In this document: positions 22,635 to 30,322 of the stretch, in pieces
How positions within the stretch are numbered: position 1 is the first letter of the stretch
Layout: each line of letters begins with the position of its first letter
Assembly: GCA_937952285.1 (NCBI GenBank)
Contig: CALFZE010000049.1
Location: 1 to 34,942, forward strand
DNA: 34,942 nt
From: UBA2428 sp002343545
Lineage (GTDB): Bacteria > Bdellovibrionota > UBA2428
Direction: 5' to 3'
Made by a program: the position numbers and the translations under genes
The notes under the pieces: generated by a model
What the model was told of the DNA's origin: nothing
Seen by the model: only the letters and a program-made list of their open reading frames with translations
Databases searched by the model: none

Positions 22635-23747
22635 CTAGATCCAAAGGCTCGCGTCGCCGTAGCTGAAGAAACGGTAGCGATGCGAGACGGCGTGGGCGTA
22701 GGCATCGCGCGCGAGGGCGAGCGAGCCGGCGAAAGTCGCGACGAGCACGAACAGCGTGGATTCGGGCAGGTGGAAGTTCGTGAGCAGCGCGCGGGCGTAG
22801 CGGAATTCGTGGCCCGGCCGCACGAAGAGGCGCGTCGCGCCGCGGAGACCTCCGTCGCCGTCGTCCCGCAAACGGACGCGCGCGTCGAGCGCCTCGTCTC
22901 GTAAGCTCAGGCTCTCGAGATTGCGCAGCGCCGTCGTGCCGATGGCCACGAACGAGGGCGAGGAGGAAAGGGCGGCTTCCCGTCGCAGCGTCTCGAGCGA
23001 AGCGCGCGGCACGGCGATCTCTTCTTCGTGAAGTTCGTGCTCGGACAGGCGCTCGACGCGAACGGGCGCGAAGGTCCCCGGGCCGACGTGCAAGAGTGTG
23101 TCGACGAAACGCGCGCCCGCGTTCTCGAGTTCCGCGACGACGCTCCGGTCGAAATGCAAAGAAGCCGTGGGAGCGGCAACGCTCTTTTCGGCGCCGGCGG
23201 CGGCCCAGATCGTCTGGTAACGATCGCGATCGCGCGTGGCCTCGCGCGATCGGATGTAGGGCGGCAACGGCATCTCGCCGATCTCCTCGAGCAAGGGCCG
23301 AAGCTCGCCGAGCGCGCGAAGGTCGAGGGTCGTCGGACCCGTGGCGACGAAACTCAGGTGCGGCGCCTTCTCGGGACTCAGGGTTTGCGGGTAGCGGAAC
23401 GACGAGACGCCGCGCACGATGGCTTCCCAGACTCCGCTCTCCTCGCTTTCCCGCACGAGGACGATTTCGTGCCGCCCGCCGGTCGGGCGTCGCGCGTAAA
23501 AACGGGCGGGAAAGACCTTGGAAACGTTGCGCACCCAAAGGCGGTCCCGCAAGGCGCCATCTTCCCGCGCGAGCGAGGGCAGGTCGCGGAAAGCGAGGTC
23601 CTCGAAGCGGGGAAGCCCGCGCTCCGGCTCGCGGCGGACGACGAGCAACCGCGAGTCACCCCGTTCGGCGGGCGGCGACTGGGCGATGAGCTCTTCGGGA
23701 AGCTCGAAGGTGTAGTCGCGAAGGAAGTCGGAAAAGGGGGCGCTCAC
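22635..23747 (-). CDS. queA: tRNA preQ1(34) S-adenosylmethionine ribosyltransferase-isomerase
   Basis: QueA transfers and isomerises the ribosyl moiety of SAM onto preQ1 in tRNA, giving epoxyqueuosine at wobble position 34. The 370-aa product has the family hallmarks in order: DYTFELPEELIAQSPPAERGDSRLL at the N-terminus, PLPPYIRSREATRDRDRYQTIWA in the middle, TASLHF, LHVGPGTFAPVRVE, and TNFHLPESTLFVLVATFAG near the end. It starts with GTG at 23747, overlapping the SpoIID-gene stop by four bases (GTGA), so translation is coupled. With trhO it is the second wobble-34 modification gene in the window. Confidence 0.95.
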   Translation of the reverse strand: MSAPFSDFLRDYTFELPEELIAQSPPAERGDSRLLVVRREPERGLPRFEDLAFRDLPSLAREDGALRDRLWVRNVSKVFPARFYARRPTGGRHEIVLVRESEESGVWEAIVRGVSSFRYPQTLSPEKAPHLSFVATGPTTLDLRALGELRPLLEEIGEMPLPPYIRSREATRDRDRYQTIWAAAGAEKSVAAPTASLHFDRSVVAELENAGARFVDTLLHVGPGTFAPVRVERLSEHELHEEEIAVPRASLETLRREAALSSSPSFVAIGTTALRNLESLSLRDEALDARVRLRDDGDGGLRGATRLFVRPGHEFRYARALLTNFHLPESTLFVLVATFAGSLALARDAYAHAVSHRYRFFSYGDASLWI

Positions 23748-24997
23748 CGGCCGGAAATTGCCATGACCGGGGGGGCTTCGTCGAGCGGAAGCGTGCGGAT
23801 CGACGAGTAAGGATAGTAGTACTCGAGGATCTGCTTGTAGTTCTTGCCTTGCTTGGCGAGGGCCCGCGCGCCGAGCTGGCTCATGCCGACGCCGTGGCCC
23901 CAGCCGCGGCCTTCGAGTCGCCAGCCGTTGCCGAGGGGGCGGACGTTAAAGAGCGTGGACTTGAGCCAGCGCGTGCCGAGGCGTTTGCGCAGCTCGTCGC
24001 CGCTCCACTCGCGGCTCGCGTGGATGCCGGTCACGAGAACTTTCTGGACCCGTAGGCCCTTCGAGCGTTCGAGGACCCGGAAGTCGAGAAGCTTGCCGAC
24101 TTCCGCCCAGCGCAGGCCCATCAGCGGGCTCAGCACGACGGACCAGTCGGCCGCGATCTCCCGGTCGACGGGGCTTTCCCGCGCCAGGTAGGCCAAGTCG
24201 TCGCGGCTTTCCCCCCAGACGTTGGCGGGGAGTTCGGAGTGCCCGCCCGAAGAGGAGTGGTACCAGGCCTTGAGCACGTCTTCCTGGTGCGTGAGGACGA
24301 GATCCTTGGTTTCGCGCACCATGCGGAAGGCGCGCGCGTCCTCGGAATGCGTGCCTTCGTAGACCTGGTCGGCTTCGGTGCCCCACATGTCGTAGAAGGA
24401 TCCGCTCCGGCGACGATCGGCCGCGGTCGCGAGGGCATAGCTGCGCGCGGCGATGGCCTGGGCCTTGAGCGCCTCGGACGGGAAGTCCGAACGCATTTCC
24501 TTGTTCAGGAGTCCCGCGAGGTAGTCGTCCATCGGAAGCTCGTTGATGAGCTGGATGCGGCCGTCTTCCTTGGGAAGGAGATCGATGCTGCCGCGGTAGA
24601 AGCGCCCGTTCACGCCGACGAAACCTTGGTCGGGGGTCAAACGCAGGAGCCCTTCGAGGCGGCGACGGTAGTTGGGGGCGCTGCAGTTCCAGCGCGAGTC
24701 GCCGAGCTCGAGTTTTCCGAGCAACGAGGGAAGCGGGCCGGGCTTGCCTTCGCGCAGGCAAAGGAGCCGCCGCCCGTCGACGAGCTTTCCTTTCTCGTCG
24801 CGCAGATCGCTGCCGACGATCTCGACTTTGGCTTCCGTGAGCTCGCGGATGAGGATGCGGACCCGGAAAGGTCGCTCAAGGAGTTGCTTGCGGATGAGCA
24901 GCGGGGTCGCGGGCGGAGCGATCTCGATCGCGTTGGCGAGGGCCCCGGTCGTACCGAGAAGACAGGTCGCGAGGATGTTCCACTTGAAAGCCGGCAA
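23744..24997 (-). CDS. SpoIID/LytB-domain exported protein (probable peptidoglycan amidase or lytic enzyme)
   Basis: A 417-aa protein with a signal peptide (cleavage about ANA-I) and a SpoIID domain: LPMDDYLAGLLNKEM, the SEALKAQAIAARSYAL helix with acidic residues, YEG, WYHSSSGGHSE, and the C-terminal GRGWGHGVGMSQLGA block. In Bacillus SpoIID is a lytic transglycosylase acting on denuded peptidoglycan, and Gram-negative relatives are presumed cell-wall remodelling enzymes. In a predator such a protein could act on prey or self wall; that is inference. The assigned start is TTG (24997), with a G run immediately before it that is too close for an ideal ribosome site, so the start is uncertain. 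Confidence 0.88.
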   Translation of the reverse strand: MPAFKWNILATCLLGTTGALANAIEIAPPATPLLIRKQLLERPFRVRILIRELTEAKVEIVGSDLRDEKGKLVDGRRLLCLREGKPGPLPSLLGKLELGDSRWNCSAPNYRRRLEGLLRLTPDQGFVGVNGRFYRGSIDLLPKEDGRIQLINELPMDDYLAGLLNKEMRSDFPSEALKAQAIAARSYALATAADRRRSGSFYDMWGTEADQVYEGTHSEDARAFRMVRETKDLVLTHQEDVLKAWYHSSSGGHSELPANVWGESRDDLAYLARESPVDREIAADWSVVLSPLMGLRWAEVGKLLDFRVLERSKGLRVQKVLVTGIHASREWSGDELRKRLGTRWLKSTLFNVRPLGNGWRLEGRGWGHGVGMSQLGARALAKQGKNYKQILEYYYPYSSIRTLPLDEAPPVMAISGR

Positions 24998-25088
24998 CCC
25001 CCCTAGAATCCCGGAAAAGGGGGGCGCGAGCCAAGACAGGAACTTGACGGCGACGAGTTCATGACGTGCCGCTCGGAGGGGGCCGCCG

Positions 25089-25598
25089 CTAGGCGGGGAA
25101 GTTTTCGTTGATCTTGGCTTGGCGTGCGAACGACTGGAGATCGCCCCAGACTTTCTTCTTGAGCGAGGGGTCGCGCAAGCACTCCGTAGGGGAATTCGTG
25201 GCCAGCCAAGACCTCGAAGCGACGAAGCTTTCCGGCTTGAGGGGGTAAAAGCCGAGGACGAGCCGAGACTTCGAAGCGAGAGACTCGAAAAGCTCGTTGT
25301 CGGGCGTGGCGTGCGAAAAAACCAGGATGCGAACCCGTTCGCGGGCCCAGCCCAACGCCGTCAGCATTCGGTCGAGTAGCTCGCGCTCGGCCGGGCGATC
25401 CAGGCCGATACCGGCGATCGCGACGGGGGAATCGGCGTCGCCTTCCGCCCGAGCGCCGACGGCATTCGGGGCGCCGGCGGCGACCGGCTCCGTGGGGGTG
25501 GGCGTCGCGGGGGCGGGCGAGGAAGCTTCGCCCGGGCGCTGCCAAGGGGTCGCTTCGAAGCCAAGGCATTCCAGGTATTCTTGCCGGTCCGAGCGCAT
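25089..25598 (-). CDS. Hypothetical protein with HolD/UDG-like C-terminal tail
   Basis: A 169-aa cytosolic protein. The N-terminus (RQEYLECLGFEATPWQRP) resembles the start of HolD/psi-like proteins, followed by a low-complexity Ala/Pro/Thr linker (about 25-55). The second half, 'LLDRMLTALGWARERVRIL ... SPTECLRDPSLKKKVWGDLQ', follows the layout of family 4 uracil-DNA glycosylase folds and of HolD-like subunits, which share the LLRDP-x-LK-x-xxWxDLQ tail. The His-Pro of an active UDG (usually YHP) is replaced by NSP, so catalysis is unlikely. A DNA-polymerase psi-like subunit is possible. Confidence in a function is low; the gene itself is plausible. Confidence 0.6.
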   Translation of the reverse strand: MRSDRQEYLECLGFEATPWQRPGEASSPAPATPTPTEPVAAGAPNAVGARAEGDADSPVAIAGIGLDRPAERELLDRMLTALGWARERVRILVFSHATPDNELFESLASKSRLVLGFYPLKPESFVASRSWLATNSPTECLRDPSLKKKVWGDLQSFARQAKINENFPA

Positions 25599-25610
25599 GG
25601 GGGCAGCTTT

Positions 25611-25634
25611 CTTGACGCCGAAGCTCGGGTCAAG
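25611..25634. repeat. Inverted repeat after motB
   Basis: CTTGAC and GTCAAG arms enclose a second pair (CCGA/TCGG) giving an imperfect 10-bp hairpin in the 59-bp gap between the motB stop and the following gene. No T tract follows, so it is at best a weak terminator or an mRNA-end-protecting structure. Confidence 0.4.
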
Positions 25635-25657
25635 GCCCTTTGGGGGCGTCGGGGAGC

Positions 25658-26389
25658 TCAGCGGCCCAGCGTCTTCTGGATACGGATGACGATGCGCCGG
25701 TTCCCCGTCTGGTTCTCCGGGATCGCGACGCCGCTCGGATCGCGGTTCGGCGCGAGCGGCTCCGTGTCGGCCAAGCCCAAGGGGCGCAAGTCGCTGCGCG
25801 GGAAACCTTTTTCTTCGAGCATGCGCACGACGGAGCCCGCGCGGGCCGAGGAGAGCTCCCAGTTGCTCGGGAACATCTGCGAGCGGATCGGGACGTCGTC
25901 CGTGTGGCCTTCGACGACGATGCGGAACCCTTTGGCTTCCCGCGAAAGCACGTCGGCCAAGTTGCTCAGGATCGTTTGCGCGGATTCCTTCAGCTGGGCC
26001 GAGCCCGAATCGAAGAAGACCGTGCCCTGGGTCGTGATCTTCACGCCGTCGAGGGTCTCGAGCAGGCCGACCTCTTTGTCGAGCTGCATGTCCGAGAAGA
26101 CCTTGCGGATCGCTTGCGTAAGCTCTTCGTAGGGCTTCGTGACTTCGCCACCCATCTGCTTGGTCGTTTCCTGCCGCATCTTCTCGAACTTCTCGGAGTT
26201 CGGGGTCGAAAAGGCCGAGAGCATGACGAAGAATCCGAAGAGCAGGGTCATCAGGTCGGCGTAGGACACGAGCCAGTTGCCCTCGCCGTCGTCGGCGTGC
26301 ACGTAGACCGCTTTAATCGGGCGTCTGCGTTCGCGGCGCGACTTGGCGGCGGAGCGTGCGCGCGTGCCGAGCGGAGGCGGGGGAGGCAT
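25658..26389 (-). CDS. motB: Motor stator protein MotB
   Basis: A 243-aa stator subunit that anchors the ion-driven motor to peptidoglycan. The cytoplasmic N-terminus is short and basic with a Pro run; the single membrane helix (about 39-60) carries the essential proton-binding Asp in SYADLMTLLFGFF (D45). A plug-like amphipathic segment follows, then an OmpA-type peptidoglycan-binding domain with GTVFFDSGSAQL, EGHTDDVPIR (161-169) and NRRIVIRI at the end. Its ATG lies one base after the motA stop (26391), so the pair is cotranscribed and coupled. No other flagellar gene follows downstream; the next gene is the HolD/UDG-like one. Confidence 0.95.
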   Translation of the reverse strand: MPPPPPLGTRARSAAKSRRERRRPIKAVYVHADDGEGNWLVSYADLMTLLFGFFVMLSAFSTPNSEKFEKMRQETTKQMGGEVTKPYEELTQAIRKVFSDMQLDKEVGLLETLDGVKITTQGTVFFDSGSAQLKESAQTILSNLADVLSREAKGFRIVVEGHTDDVPIRSQMFPSNWELSSARAGSVVRMLEEKGFPRSDLRPLGLADTEPLAPNRDPSGVAIPENQTGNRRIVIRIQKTLGR

Positions 26390-26390
26390 C

Positions 26391-27173
26391 TTAAGCCGCC
26401 TTCGTCATGCGGTTACGTTCGGACGGGCTCAGGTAGCTCTTAAGATATTCCTCGACGAGCAAGGGGTGCTTTTGTTCGCGGAGCAGCCGCACGCCGTCGA
26501 CGACGACGTGGCGGGTGATGAGGTCTTCTTCCGAGGCGCTCGTGAGGCTCTCCCCGATCGGGATGATGAAGATGTTCGCCACGACGAGGCCGTAGAAAGT
26601 CGCGACGAGCGCGACCGACATGGCGGGGCCAAGTCGCTCGAAGGCGTCGGGCGAGCCGAGGCCCTGGAGCAAGGCGATCATGCCGAGCGTGGCGCCGATG
26701 AGGCCGAAGGCCGGCGGGAACTTGCCGATGATCTTGTAGGTCGCGCCTTCGCGTTTGTATTTTTCGTTCTGCTGCTCGACGCGTTTCTCGAGGACTTCCT
26801 CGAGTTCGTCTTCGTTCAGGCCGCCCTGCACGAAGAGATCAAGGGACTCCTTGAGGAAGGCGTTCTTGACGTTCGGGATCATGGACTCGAGGGACTGGCC
26901 GCTGTTCTGCGCTTTGGAAAGCTCGACGACCTCGTTGATCACGCGAAGCGTTTCCTGCTTGTTGCGTCCGAGGATCGTGCGGAAGTACACGCCGATGAGA
27001 GTGAGGAGCCGGTTGAAGGGGATGCAGATCATCGCCGCCGCGATCGTTCCGCCGATGACGATCGTCGCCGCGTGGGCATCGATGAAGACGGCCGGGTTCT
27101 TGATTCCTTGGGTGACCGAGAAGGCCACGACGAGCAGACCGACGATGAATCCCAAGGGTGCCGATAAGTTCAT
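26391..27173 (-). CDS. motA: Motor stator protein MotA
   Basis: A 260-aa inner-membrane proton-channel subunit of the motor stator. Four hydrophobic segments are seen (about 7-24, 34-52, 152-171, 183-206) with the large cytoplasmic loop between the second and third, which contacts FliG in flagellar motors. The third segment has the conserved PPAFGLIGATLGMIALLQGL with its Pro pair. The product begins directly with the first membrane helix, supporting the ATG at 27173. That start codon sits in the loop of a perfect inverted repeat (27160-27187) and only a weak AAGAG ribosome site is available. Confidence 0.95.
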   Translation of the reverse strand: MNLSAPLGFIVGLLVVAFSVTQGIKNPAVFIDAHAATIVIGGTIAAAMICIPFNRLLTLIGVYFRTILGRNKQETLRVINEVVELSKAQNSGQSLESMIPNVKNAFLKESLDLFVQGGLNEDELEEVLEKRVEQQNEKYKREGATYKIIGKFPPAFGLIGATLGMIALLQGLGSPDAFERLGPAMSVALVATFYGLVVANIFIIPIGESLTSASEEDLITRHVVVDGVRLLREQKHPLLVEEYLKSYLSPSERNRMTKAA

Positions 27174-27187
27174 GCGCTCTTATCGGC
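27160..27187 (-). promoter_or_regulatory. Perfect 9-bp inverted repeat around the motA start codon with sigma-28-like -10
   Basis: GCCGATAAG (27160-27168) and its reverse complement (27179-27187) flank a 10-base loop that contains the motA ATG (27171-27173). In the mRNA the start codon and the weak AAGAG ribosome site would lie in a hairpin. The upstream arm read on the minus strand is GCCGATAA, the sigma-28 (FliA) -10 consensus, with a TTAAGTTC box 12 bases farther upstream (27200-27207), one base off the usual spacing of 11. The -10 would be only 6 bases before the ATG, implying a leaderless transcript. One further GCCGATAA occurs inside a coding region (6162), so chance remains possible for the promoter reading. 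Confidence 0.5.
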
Positions 27188-27252
27188 GCGGCGGATCGCG
27201 AACTTAAGCGCCCAGTATCCTCCGAAAGGAAGTGGCCCGCTCGCGAGGGGTT

Positions 27253-28233
27253 CTAGAAACTCGTGAAGAAAGCGTTTACGTCGCTCGCGTCGAAGATCGT
27301 CGTCGCGTCCGGAAAAATGATCGTATAAAAATTGTCCATGGCGCCCGAGAAGAAGTTCGAAGTCCCCTGATTCGATCCGATGTAGAAGGGCCCACGGGGA
27401 TCCGATCCGTTGGCACTGCAGCTCCGGGTCGCTTCGGCGACCTTGACGTTGTCGATGTAAAGCGCGCCCGCTCTTCTCGCGCTCCGAACCCATACCACGT
27501 GGTGCCAGTGGCCGTCGGCGAGCCCCGCGCCCGTCGAGGCGAGCGCGACTTCGCAAGAGGCGTAGTCCGTCGTGAAGCGTGCGCTAATATCGCCGTTCTC
27601 GATCGTCAGGAAGGACCAGTCCCGTCCGAGGTTCGTGGGAGTTCGGTTGTCGACAAGGTACTGGAGGCCCGAGGACGACGTCTTGAACCAAAAACCCACG
27701 GCAAAGTTGTACTGGCTCCAAATGAACGGATACTCGTAGTCGTTGGGGGCGGCGTTGCCCGTTGCGATCGGGTCGGACTTGAGCCCGCCGTCCCCGGCAA
27801 AGACGGCCACGGAGGAACCACGCTGAGGATCGTTCGTGTAGGTTACCGGATGGGTTGGGTCGACGTTCTCCGCGAAAAGGGCCGCAAGGGAGGCGTCACT
27901 CGATCGTCGCTGTAACGAGCTCATCGCATTTCCCTCGAATTCGAGGAACATAGCGTTGAGGTAGGCCCCGTCGCTCTTCGGTAGCACGGCCAAAGTAGGG
28001 GTCGGAGTAGGAGTAGGAGTAGGAGTCGGCTCCGGAGTAGGAGTAGGAGTCGGCTCCGGAGTCGGATCCAGCTCCGGATTGCCGCGATCTTGTTTTCCGG
28101 AATCGTTTGAAGAAGCGTTGCCGTCCGAAGGCGAAGGAAGTTGGGATCCTCCGGCATTGATGGTGACGACGGGGTTGCATGCCACGAACCAGAGCAAGGA
28201 GAGTGAGGCACCGAGAAACTTGGCGGAAGTCAT
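27253..28233 (-). CDS. LamG-domain lipoprotein with Pro-Thr/Pro-Glu linker
   Basis: A 326-aa lipoprotein: signal peptide with lipobox FVAC (Cys about 19), a polar segment, a low-complexity linker of Pro-Thr and Pro-Glu dipeptides (about 56-80, encoded by hexanucleotide repeats), and one C-terminal LamG/concanavalin A-like domain (about 95-315) with AVGFWFKT, LADGHWHHVVWVR, ALYIDNVKV and MDNFYTIIF. LamG domains bind glycans or proteins; the linker would lift the domain off the membrane. It lies between motA and the FliF/FliG-like gene on the same strand but is separated from both by 79-97 bp, so a link with the motor is uncertain. It resembles the LamG lipoprotein at 155-2884. Confidence 0.85.
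   Translation of the reverse strand: MTSAKFLGASLSLLWFVACNPVVTINAGGSQLPSPSDGNASSNDSGKQDRGNPELDPTPEPTPTPTPEPTPTPTPTPTPTLAVLPKSDGAYLNAMFLEFEGNAMSSLQRRSSDASLAALFAENVDPTHPVTYTNDPQRGSSVAVFAGDGGLKSDPIATGNAAPNDYEYPFIWSQYNFAVGFWFKTSSSGLQYLVDNRTPTNLGRDWSFLTIENGDISARFTTDYASCEVALASTGAGLADGHWHHVVWVRSARRAGALYIDNVKVAEATRSCSANGSDPRGPFYIGSNQGTSNFFSGAMDNFYTIIFPDATTIFDASDVNAFFTSF
27995..28066. repeat. Hexanucleotide repeat encoding the Pro-Thr/Pro-Glu linker
   Basis: Twelve consecutive 6-base units, mostly GTAGGA with GTCGGA, GTCGGC and TCCGGA variants, lie in frame in the LamG lipoprotein gene. Because each unit is two codons, gain or loss of units would change linker length without a frameshift. Confidence 0.85.
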
Positions 28234-28330
28234 GTTCCAAGTGTAGGTGCGTCTGGAATCACGCCGCTTGAAGATTTCGTTAATTCGGTGGAATTTTTCT
28301 AGGCCCGGAAAAGCTTCGTGCTTCCGCGCG

Positions 28331-30226
28331 CTAAGCCGCGAGGTTGCCGGACGCGGGAACGCCGCCGTTCGAGTTGAGCGAGAAATCCCCTTGGAGCCAG
28401 AGCCCCTTCAAGTGCTGGATTTCCTCGCGAACCATCGAGGAAAGTTCCGTCGTCCGCGCTTCGTCCATCGGCGTCGCCTGCAGTCGCGAGAGCTCACTGA
28501 CGGCGATGACTTTCTTGGTGCCTTCGGGCAGGAGGCCCAGGCATTCGCGCTGGAGGTCCATGTCGCAGAAGAAGAGCAGGGCGGCGAGGACGCGGTTGTC
28601 GAGCGCCACGAGCCAGGCCTTCAGGTCGCGGGCCGGGACCCGGCGCAGGGTCGCGACCGGCCAGTAGCGCTTGTGGAGAAGCTCGCCCAAACGCGGATTC
28701 TGCGCGAGCGCTTCGTCGATGCGGCGGCTCTCTTCGGGCAGGCTCATGGCCTGGATCGAAGCCAGGAAGGCCGGCAGGATCTTGTCCTCGAGGAGCGCGG
28801 TTTCTTCGGGGCCCGGTCCGTAGGCGGGACCGGCTTGGCGCAGCGAGTTTCGGATGAGGTTAAGGGTCTTGTCGATGTAGGCGCGGTACTCTTTCTCTTC
28901 GAGCGCCTGCGGGCTGAGCGCCGCGCGGAACTGTTCGGGGGTCGCGCGACGCAAGACGTCCTCGAGCAGGGACTCGGGAACGAGCTCGACGAAGGTGCGC
29001 CAGACTTTTCCGTCCGAGAAGAGTTGGGGCGTGCGCAAGAAGAGCTCAACGTCTTTCGGCGTGAGGCGCAAGAGGGTCTGCGCGTCTTCCGTGCCCAGCA
29101 TGGCGAGCATTCGCGAGTTGCCCGAGAGTTCGAGCGCGAGGGTCTTGCCGACGATGTCGCTCAGCCATGCCGCCGATTCGCTCGGCGTGGGACGGGCCTG
29201 GCCGTCGAGGCTCGAGACGCGCGCGGAACGCGATCCGAGCAAGGTGCGGAGCTTTTGCTTTTCGGCGTCCTGGAGCATGGGGCCGAGAATGCGAAGGTGG
29301 GCGAGATCGAGGTCCCGCTCCATCGAAAGCGACTTCATCAGGAGAACGGGTTTCTTCTCCAATATCTCGCGGAAACTGCGTTGATTACGGTCAAGCATGC
29401 GCAGGGCCATGCCGAGGGCCGGACGATCCGAGCCTTCGGGCGTCGGCGCCCGGGGCGCGGCGGCTTCGGGCGCGCTTTCCGCGCGGGGTTTCTCGCGACG
29501 ACCCATCGAAGGCAGTTGTTGGGCGACGAACTTGAGCGAGTCGGCGAGCCCGCCAAGTCCCTTGGACAAGAAGAAGCCGAGGAGCGCGAAGCCGGCGAAG
29601 CCCGCGAGCGCGAGCGCGATGAGCGAGAAACGTTCGACGGGATCGACGGGCTTCGACGTCGGAGCTCCCGACGCTTCTTTCTCGGGCGTCGAGGCCGGCG
29701 CGCGCGAAGCGTCCGACTTCGTTTCGGCCGTCGAAAGCTGCGGGTCGGGCACGCGGTTAAGGAATTGGGTGCGGATCTGGACGGGGTACTTGCGAAGGGC
29801 GTCGCGGGTCGCCTGGGCGATCGCGGTACGCGAAGTCGTGGGAATGCGGGAATCCAGGAAGAGCTCGACGCTCAGGCTGGCGACTTCGAAGCCTTCGGCC
29901 ACGCCCACGGGAGTATCGTCCCAGGCGTCGGGCGCGAAGGTCAGGATGGAGTCTTCGTTGGCCGTCGAGGCAGGGCGTCGAGCCTCCGTTTTGGAAGCTT
30001 CGCCTGGTCGCTTGAGCTTGGCCTGGATCTGCGCCGTCGCGAAGTAATGCTCGCCCACGAGGCCGCGCACGAGGTCGAGGACCTGAGTGCGGACCTGGGC
30101 TTCGATGCGGCTCTCCTCTTCGAGGAGGGACGTCGCGCGCGCGGGCAGGCCGACCACCAGCAACAGGGCGATGAGCCCGCTCCGGAAGGCGTGAAGGCCA
30201 GCAACTAAGGCGCGACGACCTGGCAT
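28331..30226 (-). CDS. FliF-FliG-like hybrid membrane protein
   Basis: A 631-aa protein. A signal peptide or N-terminal anchor (about 14-31) is followed by a periplasmic part (32-198) whose 'IEAQVRTQVLDLVRGLVGEHYFATAQIQAKL' and 'LSVELFLDSRIP...AIAQATRDAL' match the C-terminal FliF domain that precedes its second membrane helix. A membrane helix (200-222) leads into ~400 cytosolic residues of helical repeats. The last 80 residues (ALDNRVLAALLFFCDMDLQREC ... LPEGTKKVI ... ELSSMVREEIQHL) follow the FliG C-terminal layout. It would join the MS-ring exit helix and the rotor surface that contacts MotA in one chain. It is encoded upstream of motAB on the same strand with the LamG gene between. No good ribosome site is visible. 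The fusion reading is my inference from motif patterns, not a search. Confidence 0.6.
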   Translation of the reverse strand: MPGRRALVAGLHAFRSGLIALLLVVGLPARATSLLEEESRIEAQVRTQVLDLVRGLVGEHYFATAQIQAKLKRPGEASKTEARRPASTANEDSILTFAPDAWDDTPVGVAEGFEVASLSVELFLDSRIPTTSRTAIAQATRDALRKYPVQIRTQFLNRVPDPQLSTAETKSDASRAPASTPEKEASGAPTSKPVDPVERFSLIALALAGFAGFALLGFFLSKGLGGLADSLKFVAQQLPSMGRREKPRAESAPEAAAPRAPTPEGSDRPALGMALRMLDRNQRSFREILEKKPVLLMKSLSMERDLDLAHLRILGPMLQDAEKQKLRTLLGSRSARVSSLDGQARPTPSESAAWLSDIVGKTLALELSGNSRMLAMLGTEDAQTLLRLTPKDVELFLRTPQLFSDGKVWRTFVELVPESLLEDVLRRATPEQFRAALSPQALEEKEYRAYIDKTLNLIRNSLRQAGPAYGPGPEETALLEDKILPAFLASIQAMSLPEESRRIDEALAQNPRLGELLHKRYWPVATLRRVPARDLKAWLVALDNRVLAALLFFCDMDLQRECLGLLPEGTKKVIAVSELSRLQATPMDEARTTELSSMVREEIQHLKGLWLQGDFSLNSNGGVPASGNLAA

Positions 30227-30322
30227 ACAAAGAAGTCTTCGGCGAATGTTCAGAAAAGGTTGAGACGCGACTCGCGAAATCTTCCTCTATTTTTCGCTAG
30301 ATCAGCGGAGGCACGCGTCGGC

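Noticed and set aside
22627..23538. Long N-terminal extension of the DNA glycosylase frame
   Set aside because: This part overlaps queA on the same strand in another frame and is Arg/Ala-rich. The internal ATG at 22626 with GGAGA gives the normal family length.
27995..28066. CRISPR-like short repeats
   Set aside because: The units are six bases, contiguous and in frame, with no spacers; they encode a Pro-Thr/Pro-Glu linker.
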